Shown here: in pieces, positions 1 to 8,859 of the stretch
How the letters are laid out: every line of letters begins with the position of its first letter
Position numbering within the stretch: the stretch's first letter is position 1
Origin: Gammaproteobacteria bacterium
Lineage (GTDB): Bacteria > Pseudomonadota > Gammaproteobacteria > Xanthomonadales > SZUA-36
Length of the DNA stretch: 64,000 nucleotides
Direction: 5' to 3'
Assembly (NCBI GenBank): GCA_021772935.1
Contig: JAJFLA010000031.1
Span: 1-64,000 of the forward strand
Made by a program: the position numbers and the translations under genes
The notes under the pieces: model-generated
The model's input: only the letters and a program-made list of their open reading frames with translations
What the model was told of the DNA's origin: nothing
Database searches by the model: none

Positions 1-254
1 TCAAGCAAAACCTAAAGATCAAGGCCTTTGTGGGGTTGTCCAGGAACGCCATGTTGACTCAGATTTGGATCGCCATGATCACCTATTTACTGGTGGCTTT
101 TGCTCGACACAGTGCTAAAGCAGGCTGGACAGTACAGCGAAGATTACGGGTGATTCAGCTCAATTTGTTCGAGCGGAGAAGTTTGCTGGACATACTCAAA
201 CCAGACCCTCCGAGGCACAAAAAAAGCGAACCTCAGATGAGGTTCACTTTATGA
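1..254 (+). pseudogene. IS4-family transposase, C-terminal part (5' end outside the window)
   Basis: The frame is open from the first bases (codons in phase with position 3) and ends at a stop at 252-254, so only about 84 C-terminal residues are visible. The residues NAMLTQIWIAM, LLVAF and LRVIQLNLFERRSL are the characteristic end of IS4-type (DDE) transposases, which cut and paste their own insertion sequence. The bases after the stop (to roughly 275) probably include the element's right end, but I cannot define the terminal repeat because the left end is missing. Whether the full transposase is intact cannot be told here. Family assignment is from remembered motifs; confidence is good for the family and low for the element's identity. 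Confidence 0.7.
219..245 (-). terminator. Rho-independent terminator of hppA
   Basis: Read on the minus strand, an 8 bp GAACCTCA/TGAGGTTC inverted repeat (228-245) is followed by GC and seven T residues. It lies about 75 bases past the hppA stop. It overlaps the last codons of the transposase on the other strand, so the two genes share this DNA. Confidence 0.75.
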
Positions 255-318
255 CTGTCAAACTGTGGGACAGTAGTGGCCGAACGGCCCCTTTTCCATA
301 GACTTGGTCAGAGGCTCT

Positions 319-2445
319 TTACAGTAAAATACCACCGTACTGAACAAAGAACGGTGCAAACACCAGGCTCAAAATAGCTGACAGCTTGATCAGGATATTC
401 AGCGACGGACCTGAGGTGTCTTTCAAAGGATCACCCACTGTGTCACCAACCACTGCTGCTGTGTGCACGTCCGAACCCTTACCGCCAAGATTACCCGCTT
501 CGATATATTTCTTGGCATTGTCCCAGGCGCCACCACTGTTGGAAGAAGCGATTGCGAGCACACCACCTGCAACCAGTGATCCAACCAGAATACCGGCTAC
601 GGCTTGAACACCAAACAAGAAGCCAGCGACCAGTGGCGTGCCCATGATCAGAATACCAGGGGCGATCATTTCACGTAAGGCTGCCTGGGTTGAGATTGCA
701 ACACACTGTGCGTAGTCAGGTGTACCGGTTCCATCCATGATACCCGGGATGGTCTTAAACTGATGACGCACCTCTTCAATCATGGCAAATGCGGCTTTAC
801 CGACCGACTTCATGGTCATGGCGGTAAACAGGAATGGCAGCACCGCACCGATGAACACGCTGGTGTAAATCATTGGGTCAAGCAGACTCATATTAATAGG
901 GCTGCCCATCAGTTTTTCAGAGGCGGTGATGAAAGCAGCAAACAGCGCCAACGAGGTCAGGATGGCCGCGCCAATCGCAAAGCCTTTACCAATCGCAGCT
1001 GTTGTGTTGCCTGCAGAATCCAGAATGTCTGTACGACGACGGACTTCTTTGTCGAGGCCGACCATTTCAGCAATACCACCGGCATTGTCAGCAACCGGTC
1101 CATAAGCATCAATCGTCAATGCAACCACTAGTGTACCGAGCATACCCAATGACGCTATGGCCACACCGTACATACCGGCCAGATTCCATGAAACGAAAAT
1201 ACTGGCCGCAATACACAAGTAGGGCAGAACCGTGCTCTTATAGCCCAGCGCCAAACCATAAATGATGTTGGTCGCAACGCCTGTTTCACAGGATTTGGCG
1301 AGTTCCTTCACCGGTTCATATTTCTCCGAGGTGTAATAACCCGTCAACAAACCAACGGCCAGACCAGCTACCAGGCCGGACAGGAAGCACCCATAAACAC
1401 CCATGGAAGAGTAGGTTTCACCGCCCAACTCAAACGACCCCGGAATCAGGGCCATGGTGACGAAATACATCACTACCGCCATCAGTACGCTGGAAATAAC
1501 CAACAGTTTCATCAATGCCGGTGCGACATCGTGCTCGGTCTTCACACCAACCAGCAGCTTGGTGATAAAACTGATAGGAATACCCACCGCGGTAATCAGA
1601 ATGGGATACAGCAGGGCATTGGGATCGGCAGCAAATGCAATGGCAGAAATCACCATGGCGGCACAGGTGCTCTCTGCACAGGAACCAAACAGGTCAGCGC
1701 CCATACCCGCAACATCACCCACGTTGTCACCTACATTATCGGCAATAACCGCGGGGTTTCTCGGATCATCTTCCGGAATACCCTGCTCGACTTTGCCCAC
1801 CAGATCAGCACCAACATCAGCCGCCTTGGTAAAAATACCACCACCCACTCGGGCAAACAGCGCAATGGTCGATCCACCCAGGCCAAAGCCAGCGATCACT
1901 TCCATCAGAACATGATTGTTTTCTGGTCCAAGATCGACCATCAGGTAACTCATCGAAACGTAAATAATGACCAGGCCAAGCACTGCCAGGCTGACGAGGG
2001 CAAACCCCATCACTGCACCTGAATTGATGGCAACATCAAAAGCATGAGAAATATCTTTCTTGGCTGATACGGTCGTTCGCGCATTACCTTGCGTGGCTAC
2101 CTTCATGCCAATGTAACCAGACATGATTGAAATAAATCCACCAAACAGGAAGGCTATGGCGGTATAGATGCCTTCGCGGTAATCGGCTGTATGTGCATCA
2201 TCAATAAGCACCGCAATAATGGCAGCAAACGAGACCATAAAAATGGTCATGAATTTATATTCCTGCTTAAGGAAGGCCATTGCGCCTTGTGCAATTGCAC
2301 CATGAATGAACTTAAGACGTTTACCGTCTTCTTCGTTCAAACCCATATCCAGCGGTACGCTGATGACCTTTTTCATGTAGAAAAAAGCGATTGCCAACCC
2401 CAGCAAAGAAAGTACCGTGCTGACTGTAATTGTTATTCCGAACAT
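319..2445 (-). CDS. hppA: Membrane-bound proton-translocating pyrophosphatase, K+-dependent type
   Basis: This integral inner-membrane enzyme couples hydrolysis (or synthesis) of pyrophosphate to ion pumping. From the chosen start it has 708 residues, usual for the family, and is strongly hydrophobic throughout. The substrate-binding loops are plain: [20 protein letters not shown] around residues 210-229 and DNVGDNVGD at 237-245. In [10 protein letters not shown] (479-488), Ala at 483 and Gly at 486 replace the Lys and Thr of K+-independent enzymes, so it belongs to the K+-dependent class; I cannot exclude Na+ pumping. The ATG at 2445 was chosen because GGGGAGAG lies just upstream; an in-frame start at 2511 would add 22 polar residues. 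It is close to PPi-phosphofructokinase and adk, which suggests shared PPi metabolism. Confidence 0.95.
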   Translation of the reverse strand: MFGITITVSTVLSLLGLAIAFFYMKKVISVPLDMGLNEEDGKRLKFIHGAIAQGAMAFLKQEYKFMTIFMVSFAAIIAVLIDDAHTADYREGIYTAIAFLFGGFISIMSGYIGMKVATQGNARTTVSAKKDISHAFDVAINSGAVMGFALVSLAVLGLVIIYVSMSYLMVDLGPENNHVLMEVIAGFGLGGSTIALFARVGGGIFTKAADVGADLVGKVEQGIPEDDPRNPAVIADNVGDNVGDVAGMGADLFGSCAESTCAAMVISAIAFAADPNALLYPILITAVGIPISFITKLLVGVKTEHDVAPALMKLLVISSVLMAVVMYFVTMALIPGSFELGGETYSSMGVYGCFLSGLVAGLAVGLLTGYYTSEKYEPVKELAKSCETGVATNIIYGLALGYKSTVLPYLCIAASIFVSWNLAGMYGVAIASLGMLGTLVVALTIDAYGPVADNAGGIAEMVGLDKEVRRRTDILDSAGNTTAAIGKGFAIGAAILTSLALFAAFITASEKLMGSPINMSLLDPMIYTSVFIGAVLPFLFTAMTMKSVGKAAFAMIEEVRHQFKTIPGIMDGTGTPDYAQCVAISTQAALREMIAPGILIMGTPLVAGFLFGVQAVAGILVGSLVAGGVLAIASSNSGGAWDNAKKYIEAGNLGGKGSDVHTAAVVGDTVGDPLKDTSGPSLNILIKLSAILSLVFAPFFVQYGGILL

Positions 2446-2616
2446 CGTGTTTTCTCTCCCCGGGATGAGATGATTATTTTGAACGCGCGCACTATACCAC
2501 AACAGGCTCAAAATTTACCCGGAAATACTAACGATTAGGGTTTATACATCAAGAGCTTCGGAACTTTTTTGTGCATCAAAAATAGAGCCCTCCCTCTTTT
2601 CTCCCAGTGGCACACA

Positions 2617-2635
2617 CCCGCCAGGGTCTGGCGGG
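2617..2635. other. Intergenic hairpin between M28 peptidase and hppA
   Basis: A 7 bp perfect stem (CCCGCCA/TGGCGGG) with a 5-base loop sits about 60 bases past the peptidase stop. There is no U run on either side, so it is only a possible terminator or RNA-stabilising hairpin. I see nothing else in the 2446-2694 gap except the hppA leader and ribosome-binding site. Confidence 0.35.
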
Positions 2636-2694
2636 ATCACCTTATGCTTTGAGATAAGCAGAAACTTGCTCGCACCACACTATCCCATCGCGAC

Positions 2695-4332
2695 TTATTT
2701 TGCGTATATCCTGCCAAAAAAGTCACCTTCACGCCAACTTGGTCGCCGTGGTTCGTTCGCGACCATTTCACCAATCTTTGTATTGATGCGGGTAAACTTC
2801 GCAGCAGCAGCATAATCGATAGGCAGGTTCAAATCGTCGCTGGGTTTGTGATAATGCTGCTGCAAAAAAGCTCCAAAAATCGCTTCTGTATCAACACTAT
2901 CATCCAGAGATTTCATACCCGTAACCAGGAACACGGATGGGACCCCCTGCTGCACAAAACGGTAATGGTCACTGCGAACAAATATGTTTTGCTCCGGAAA
3001 AGGGTCGGGCGCCAACCCTATGCCAAAACTCTGTGCCGCCTCACGCACCGTATCACCCAGGCTGGAGTGTTCTGCGCCAAAAGCGATTACATCGCCAAAG
3101 TCGTATAACAACAACGGCATATCAAGGTTTACTTCAGCCACAATGGAGTTGATGGGAACGGTTGGATTCATGGCAAAATACTCTGAACCAACCAGACCTT
3201 TTTCCTCAGCGGTCACAGCAACGAACAAAATGGATCGCCGCGGCGGCTCCCCTTGCGCAAATAGCCGGGCGGTTTCTAGCATGACTGAAACACCCGAAGC
3301 GTTGTCCAGTGCGCCGTTATTGATCACATCACCATTTCCTTCTGCTCGGCTGTCGGCGTGTAATTCGCCGATGTGGTCCAAGTGTGCTGTATATACCACG
3401 TACTCGTCTGCGAGCAACGGATCCGAACCTGGCAACAACGCAACAACATTCGGGCTATTTATGGTCTCGTGAGTACTGCGTTGGCGCATGCTGACTTTGC
3501 CTTCAAATTCAAACGTCGTCAGTGCTTCACCTTTGTTATCACGTTCGAGCAGTGTCTTCAATTCAAGTGGCGCGTTCTCAAAAAGGGCTCCCGCCGCTTT
3601 GTGGGACAGCATCCCACCGACCTGGATTTGTTCGAACACACCATTGACCTTGCCCTTTTGGTTGATCCACCCCATCGCGGGCATGTCAACACGGCCTCTT
3701 AACCTGTCCCATTGAAACCGCTCTGATGCTCTTGGTGTATGGAGCATGAGAACCCCAACCGCACCATGGCGTACAGCGGCGGTAAGCTTTTCTTTGCGCG
3801 AAGCAAAATGTGCCCCTTCCTCGCTTGGAAAATCATGCGGCTGACCCGCGAACGAAACAACCACTTTGCCTTTTGCATCTATACCCGCATAATCGCGATG
3901 GTTCAGCTCCGGCGCATCAATGCCATAACCAGCGAAAACTAATCCGGCTTTGAGCGATGAAGATGTGTGGCCTAGAGATGGACGCATGAAAAACTGTTCA
4001 ACAAAAACCAGCGGAGTGACTTCCCCGTCACGGCTAAAAACCATTTCAGCCGATCCGGTCTCAAGAAAAGCCTGACGCAAAGGCACTTGCTGAAAATACG
4101 TGTTTCCCTTGCCCGCCGGTAACAGGCCCATTTGTAAAAACTGGCTGGCAACATAGTTGGCGGCTATATTGTAACCTTGCCTGCCCGGTTGCCGGCCACG
4201 CAAGAGATCGTCCGCCAGAAACTCAATGTGTGCCTTTAAGCGGTGTTGAAGCTGCTGGTCTGACTCATCCGCGGCTTGTGCTGTAGAGATGAACAGCAGG
4301 CAACTGCAAAACATCCAAAGAGATCTATGCAT
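2695..4332 (-). CDS. Exported M28-family zinc metallopeptidase with PA domain
   Basis: The protein has 545 residues. A signal peptide covers roughly residues 1-20 (hydrophobic core, then AQA), so it is exported. A protease-associated (PA) insert lies in the first half (GLVFAGYGIDAPELN onward). The M28 catalytic domain follows, with the zinc-site motifs AHLDHIG, NGALDNASG, TAEEKGLVGSEYF, NLDMPLL and a late QQHYHKPSDD; their His, Asp and Glu residues form the di-zinc site in this family. M28 enzymes are mostly aminopeptidases or glutamyl-type carboxypeptidases; the exact substrate cannot be read from sequence. It is on the same strand between pfp and hppA, but a role in PPi metabolism is not implied. 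Confidence 0.85.
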   Translation of the reverse strand: MHRSLWMFCSCLLFISTAQAADESDQQLQHRLKAHIEFLADDLLRGRQPGRQGYNIAANYVASQFLQMGLLPAGKGNTYFQQVPLRQAFLETGSAEMVFSRDGEVTPLVFVEQFFMRPSLGHTSSSLKAGLVFAGYGIDAPELNHRDYAGIDAKGKVVVSFAGQPHDFPSEEGAHFASRKEKLTAAVRHGAVGVLMLHTPRASERFQWDRLRGRVDMPAMGWINQKGKVNGVFEQIQVGGMLSHKAAGALFENAPLELKTLLERDNKGEALTTFEFEGKVSMRQRSTHETINSPNVVALLPGSDPLLADEYVVYTAHLDHIGELHADSRAEGNGDVINNGALDNASGVSVMLETARLFAQGEPPRRSILFVAVTAEEKGLVGSEYFAMNPTVPINSIVAEVNLDMPLLLYDFGDVIAFGAEHSSLGDTVREAAQSFGIGLAPDPFPEQNIFVRSDHYRFVQQGVPSVFLVTGMKSLDDSVDTEAIFGAFLQQHYHKPSDDLNLPIDYAAAAKFTRINTKIGEMVANEPRRPSWREGDFFGRIYAK

Positions 4333-4374
4333 ATAAACTCCTGTTTTAATTTATTTGTCTATGCGTTGACCCGT

Positions 4375-5637
4375 TTAAAGCTCAAATGATGACAGTTTTT
4401 TAGGTACCAACAGGTTCTTTAAATGAACATATTGAGGCAAACCATCAGCTGTGTAGGGCGGGTAATCTTCGCCCCGAATTAATGGCTCCAGATAACGCCG
4501 CGCCGCAGCAGTAATGCCAAACCCGTCAGTAGAAATGAAACGTCGCGGCATCATCTTTTCGCGGTTCGCTACCTTGGCCAAGTCTGCTTCGCCAACCTTC
4601 CATTGATAAGGTTCGTCCGAGGTGCGGACCACGATCGGCATGACACCGGTTTTGCCCTGCAAGGCAAGTTGAACCGCTGCCTTGCCCATGGCGTAAGCCT
4701 GCTCCACGTCTGTTTTTGCAGCAATATGGCGGGCTGAACGTTGCAGGTAGTCGGATACTGCCCAATGATGTTTATAGCCCAAGCCGTCGGTGATCATAGC
4801 AGCGATCACCGGCGCCACACCGCCCAACTGGGCATGACCAAAGGCATCACGACGACCTGAGTCGGCCAGGAAGCGACCTTGCTGGTCTCTGACGCCTTCG
4901 GAAACCACGATAGAACAATAGCCGTAGGCTTTAACCGCCTTTTCCACCTTTTGCAGCAAGGCCTTTTCGTCCAACAGGATCTCCGGAAACAGGATAATGT
5001 GTGGCGGGTCACCTTTTTGGCGCTGTGCAAGCCCGCCTGCCGCAGCTATCCAACCAGCATGGCGACCCATCACTTCAAGTACAAATACCTTGGTGGAGCT
5101 GGATGCCATGGACTCGACATCAAGGCTTGCTTCCATAATCGACACGGCAACATATTTAGCGACGGAACCAAAACCGGGACAATTGTCGGTAATGGGCAGA
5201 TCATTATCGATGGTCTTGGGCACACCGATACACTGCACCGGAAACCCCAGTTTATCTCCAATCTGTGAAACCTTGTAAGCCGTGTCTGCGGAATCACCGC
5301 CACCGTTGTAAAAAAAGTACCCGATGTTATGTGCTTTGAAGACTTCAATCAGTCGTTCATATTGCGCACGGCTCTCTTCAATACCTTTTAGTTTGAAACG
5401 ACATGAACCAAACGCGCCACCCGGCGTATGCCGCAAAGCAGCAATATCTGACTTTCGCTCTTTGCTGGTGTCAATTAGCTGTTCATTGAGAATACCCATG
5501 ATGCCGTTTTTACCAGCATAAACCTTGCCCAATTGGTCACGGTGTTGGCGGGCTTCTTCTATCAAACCACAGGCCGTAGCGTTGATGACCGGTGTAACAC
5601 CGCCGGATTGTGCGTAGAGTAAATTCTTCTTGATCAT
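4375..5637 (-). CDS. pfp: Pyrophosphate-dependent 6-phosphofructokinase
   Basis: This 420-residue PFK-A superfamily enzyme interconverts fructose 6-phosphate and fructose 1,6-bisphosphate. Two signature sites argue for pyrophosphate rather than ATP: the Asp in GGGDS (112-116), where ATP enzymes have Gly, and Lys141 in PKTIDND, where ATP enzymes have Gly. The substrate motif MGRHAGW is at 190-196. The third Gly of GGGDS replaces the Asp of the more common GGDDS, a variant I associate with a subgroup of PPi enzymes. Because the reaction is reversible it can serve glycolysis or, in autotrophs, the Calvin cycle. It is divergent from adk and upstream of the peptidase and hppA, giving a small PPi-handling locus. 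Confidence 0.9.
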   Translation of the reverse strand: MIKKNLLYAQSGGVTPVINATACGLIEEARQHRDQLGKVYAGKNGIMGILNEQLIDTSKERKSDIAALRHTPGGAFGSCRFKLKGIEESRAQYERLIEVFKAHNIGYFFYNGGGDSADTAYKVSQIGDKLGFPVQCIGVPKTIDNDLPITDNCPGFGSVAKYVAVSIMEASLDVESMASSSTKVFVLEVMGRHAGWIAAAGGLAQRQKGDPPHIILFPEILLDEKALLQKVEKAVKAYGYCSIVVSEGVRDQQGRFLADSGRRDAFGHAQLGGVAPVIAAMITDGLGYKHHWAVSDYLQRSARHIAAKTDVEQAYAMGKAAVQLALQGKTGVMPIVVRTSDEPYQWKVGEADLAKVANREKMMPRRFISTDGFGITAAARRYLEPLIRGEDYPPYTADGLPQYVHLKNLLVPKKLSSFEL

Positions 5638-5728
5638 AATTTTCCTTAAAAACCCTTACAGTCTGCATTGACTTGCTTGGTATGAGAGGTTAGCGTTAGC
5701 GCCTATTTTAGAGGACGGGAACCGTCTC

Positions 5729-6307
5729 ATGCGAATTGTATTGTTAGGACCACCAGGTTCAGGCAAAGGGACCCAGGCGGCGTTGGTGGTGGAGCGCCTA
5801 GGAGTGCCACATATTTCAACCGGCGCACTGCTACGTAATGCAGCAAAAAGGGGCACCGAGCTTGGCTTGCAGGCCAAATCGATTATAGATAAAGGCGAAC
5901 TGGTTCCCGACAATATCATGTCTGACATGATCGAAGAAAGATTGGGTCGGGATGATGTGGCCGGTGGTTTTGTCCTGGATGGCTACCCCCGCAACCTGGC
6001 ACAGGCCAAATCGCTGGATATCATGCTAGAGCGCTTGAATAAACCAGCGGACGAAGCCATCCATATAGATATTGACACCGAGCAAATCATCAAACGCATT
6101 GCCAAACGTGCGAAAGAAGAAGGCCGTAGCGACGATACCAAAGAAACTGTACGCAACCGCATGCGGGTTTATGCAGAACAAACTGCACCAGTGGCTGATT
6201 ATTATGCTGAACGCGGCCTCTTAACGCGAGTTTTGGGTGATGGCAGCAAAGAAGAAGTTTTGCAGCGTATTCTCAGCATATTGGACCTGAACACGTCGTC
6301 TGCCTGA
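5729..6307 (+). CDS. adk: Adenylate kinase (short-LID form)
   Basis: The enzyme catalyses ATP + AMP to 2 ADP. The P-loop GPPGSGKGT is at residues 7-15, and the AMP-site DGYPRN is present near residue 86. The LID is short (EEGRSDDTKETV region) with no zinc cysteines, which explains the 192-residue length against about 215 for long forms. The start codon follows a GAGGA sequence 13 bases upstream; a 5 bp GACGG/CCGTC hairpin lies between the two, which would shorten the effective spacing. The gene is divergent from pfp with 91 bases between them. Together with PPi-PFK and a pyrophosphatase it fits adenylate and PPi balancing. Confidence 0.95.
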   Translation: MRIVLLGPPGSGKGTQAALVVERLGVPHISTGALLRNAAKRGTELGLQAKSIIDKGELVPDNIMSDMIEERLGRDDVAGGFVLDGYPRNLAQAKSLDIMLERLNKPADEAIHIDIDTEQIIKRIAKRAKEEGRSDDTKETVRNRMRVYAEQTAPVADYYAERGLLTRVLGDGSKEEVLQRILSILDLNTSSA

Positions 6308-6363
6308 ACTAACGGGTGGTTCACTTGCACCTCAGCTAAACGCTCAAGGTAGCCAGTTTTCAT

Positions 6364-6852
6364 ATGAAGAATATATTCATGAGCCTGGTTAACATGTTGC
6401 GCTTACGTGGTGGCCCCCAGAACTTGCCTGCTTCATGGCAGTTGATGGTCTTACTGATCACGGCCTACCTGGCGCAAAACCTCATCAGCGGCGAACATCT
6501 GGAAGACGATAATGCTGTCGCCAAAAGTATACTGGCGATGTCTCTGCAGGTTTTTGTGCTGGTGAGCTTGCTTTACTGGCGTGGCCACACACAACGTTTT
6601 GTACAAACACTGAGTGCCCTTGCTGGTGTCGGTGTTATTTTCAACACGCTCGTTTGGGCCATGCTAACGCAGTCGGACCCAACATCGAACCAACCACTGC
6701 TGGTACTGACCTGGTTTACTGTTTTTATTTGGAGCCTGTTCGTTGATGCGCATATTTACCGCAGTTCACTATCAGTCACACTACCCACAGGTATGTTGAT
6801 CACGGTACTAACACTTGCAGCAGGATATATCCTGCTTGAAATGTTATTTTAG
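6364..6852 (+). CDS. Uncharacterised four-helix membrane protein
   Basis: I do not recognise the family. The 162-residue protein has about four hydrophobic spans: roughly 25-41, 54-71, 80-102 and then two close segments from 112 to the C-terminus. The N-terminus is short and basic, with no clear signal peptide. There are no Cys pairs or catalytic-looking motifs. It lies between adk and mpl on the same strand, with gaps of 56 and 52 bases, and may be co-transcribed. It could be a small inner-membrane helper of cell-envelope metabolism, but this is only context. Confidence 0.6.
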   Translation: MKNIFMSLVNMLRLRGGPQNLPASWQLMVLLITAYLAQNLISGEHLEDDNAVAKSILAMSLQVFVLVSLLYWRGHTQRFVQTLSALAGVGVIFNTLVWAMLTQSDPTSNQPLLVLTWFTVFIWSLFVDAHIYRSSLSVTLPTGMLITVLTLAAGYILLEMLF

Positions 6853-6904
6853 TTTGATAACCCTGTGCCAATCGTGGCTGATATAAATTGAGACTTAAAC
6901 CTTA

Positions 6905-8263
6905 ATGAAAATTCATATTTTGGGAGCGTGTGGGACATTTATGGGCGGTGTGGCGATGTTGGCCCGACGTGCCGGTCACGAGGTTACCGGTGCCGACCAG
7001 CATACTTATCCACCCATGAGTACCTTGCTTGAAAACGAAGGTATTGTTCTGCATGAGGGTTATCACGAAGAACCCATGCACGATAAGCCGGATCTGGTCA
7101 TCATTGGTAATGCTTTAAGTCGGGGTAACCCGGCTGTTGAATACGTGCTGAACCAAAAACTCAACTTCACTTCTGGCCCGCGCTGGTTAGGTGAAAATTA
7201 CCTGCGCGGGCGCGAAGTCATCGCTGTTGCTGGCACTCATGGCAAAACCACCACCTCCAGCATGCTTGCATGGATATTGGATTTCGCGGGCCTGGACCCC
7301 GGCTTTCTTATTGGTGGGGTCCCGCTGGATTTTAATGTTTCGGCCCGCGAGGGTTCCGGGTGTTTTGTGGTGGAAGCAGACGAATACGACACTGCCTTTT
7401 TTGACAAGCGCTCCAAGTTCCTTCACTACCGGCCAAAGGTTGCCATCCTGAATAACCTGGAATACGACCATGCTGATATTTTTCCAGACCTCGCAGCCAT
7501 CGAGACCCAGTTCCACCACCTGGTGCGAACGATACCCGGCAACGGTACCATTATCAGCAACGGCACCGATGCGAGTCTTGAAAGGGTACTGATCAGGGGG
7601 TCTTGGAGTGATCTGCAACGATTTTCATTCGATGGCAAACATGATTGGCATGTTGAAATGCTCAACCCCGATGGCAGCGAATTGCGCTTCAGTTACCAAC
7701 AACAGCTTTTGGGCACATTACAATGGAGCCATTGCGGTCGCCACAACGCCATGAATGCCTGTACGGCCATTGCAGCGGCCGTGGCCACAGGTTTGCCAGC
7801 AGCGACCGCGATTGAGGCTCTGTCTTCGTTTAGCGGAGTAAAGCGGCGACTGGAGCTGATCGCTCAGACACAGAACATTCAGGTATATGATGATTTCGCT
7901 CATCACCCCACCGCTATCCGGCTTACGCTGGAGGGTTTACGACGTAAAGTAGGCAATGCCCGTGTTTTGGTCGCGCTCGAGCCACGCAGCAACACCATGC
8001 GAGCTGGCGTACATGCCGACGAACTGGGGCCGGCTCTGATGGCAGCAGACTACGTTTGGCTCAAGACGGGTGACGGTATTGATTGGGACCCACAAGTCGC
8101 GCTGGCGCCATTGGAGGGCCGCTGCAAAGTGGTGACACGAGTCGATGACATGCTAAAGCAAATGCAAAACGCTCTCAATCCGGGCGATCATGTTGTGTTT
8201 ATGAGCAATGGCGGATTCGAAGCCGCTCCCAGCAGACTTGCAGCGTCCTTGGGGAGTGCGTGA
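6905..8263 (+). CDS. mpl: UDP-MurNAc:L-Ala-gamma-D-Glu-meso-DAP ligase
   Basis: This cytoplasmic murein-recycling enzyme joins the tripeptide recovered from peptidoglycan to UDP-N-acetylmuramate. It has 452 residues, close to the family norm. The N-terminal Rossmann segment begins MKIHILGACGTFMGG, the ATP P-loop is GTHGKTTT at 110-117, and the Mur-ligase signature VYDDFAHHPTAI is present near residue 325. The Mpl-type GNALSRGNP (around 68-76) separates it from MurC. Its stop overlaps the GTG start of the next gene (GTGA), so the two are translationally coupled. Confidence 0.93.
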   Translation: MKIHILGACGTFMGGVAMLARRAGHEVTGADQHTYPPMSTLLENEGIVLHEGYHEEPMHDKPDLVIIGNALSRGNPAVEYVLNQKLNFTSGPRWLGENYLRGREVIAVAGTHGKTTTSSMLAWILDFAGLDPGFLIGGVPLDFNVSAREGSGCFVVEADEYDTAFFDKRSKFLHYRPKVAILNNLEYDHADIFPDLAAIETQFHHLVRTIPGNGTIISNGTDASLERVLIRGSWSDLQRFSFDGKHDWHVEMLNPDGSELRFSYQQQLLGTLQWSHCGRHNAMNACTAIAAAVATGLPAATAIEALSSFSGVKRRLELIAQTQNIQVYDDFAHHPTAIRLTLEGLRRKVGNARVLVALEPRSNTMRAGVHADELGPALMAADYVWLKTGDGIDWDPQVALAPLEGRCKVVTRVDDMLKQMQNALNPGDHVVFMSNGGFEAAPSRLAASLGSA

Positions 8264-8859
8264 TAAACAGCGATATCCCGCTCTTCCCCCTGCATACCGT
8301 TCTGTTTCCAGACGGTTATTTGCCATTGAGGATATTTGAGCAGCGTTATATTGACATGATTCGAGAATGCAGTGCCAAAGGGTGCTGCTTCGGGGTTTGC
8401 CTGATTAATAATTCAGAAAATGCCCACCAACCGGCCACCCACTTTCAAATGGGTACCACGGCCAAAATTTGTGACTTTTCCACCCTGGATGACGGCTTGC
8501 TGGGCATCACTGCACAGGGTCAACATAAGTTTGTCATTCAAAAAACTCGTATGCGGGACAACGGTCTGTTAATGGCTGAAGTTGAGATCTTGACCGAAAC
8601 CAGCCCTGTTGAGTTGCCAGCACAATTCTCCGTGCTATCAATGATAGCCGCACGCTTCATGGAGCAACTCGGTGAAAGGTATCCCACATTTCAGTCTGCG
8701 CTTTTGCAGGATGCCCACTGGATTGGGTACCGTCTGGCAGAATTGTTGCCGTTGGAGAACAATGAAAAACAAGTGCTATTGCAGATCAGTGACCCGCTCG
8801 AAAGACTGCAGTCACTGGTTGACGTAATGCCGCGCTTTCAGGGCTCCGCAGATACCTGA
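8260..8859 (+). CDS. LON-type substrate-binding domain protein
   Basis: The 199-residue protein matches the N-terminal (substrate-binding) domain of Lon proteases without the ATPase or protease parts. Typical residues are IPLFPLHTVLFPDG at the start, LPLRIFEQRYIDM, and a C-terminal helical part with LLQISDPLERLQ. Such stand-alone proteins occur widely in proteobacteria and have no settled biochemical role. The GTG start at 8260 is supported by TTGGGGAG just upstream and by overlap with the mpl stop. The last 22 bases overlap the convergent DedA-family gene. Confidence 0.85.
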   Translation: MINSDIPLFPLHTVLFPDGYLPLRIFEQRYIDMIRECSAKGCCFGVCLINNSENAHQPATHFQMGTTAKICDFSTLDDGLLGITAQGQHKFVIQKTRMRDNGLLMAEVEILTETSPVELPAQFSVLSMIAARFMEQLGERYPTFQSALLQDAHWIGYRLAELLPLENNEKQVLLQISDPLERLQSLVDVMPRFQGSADT

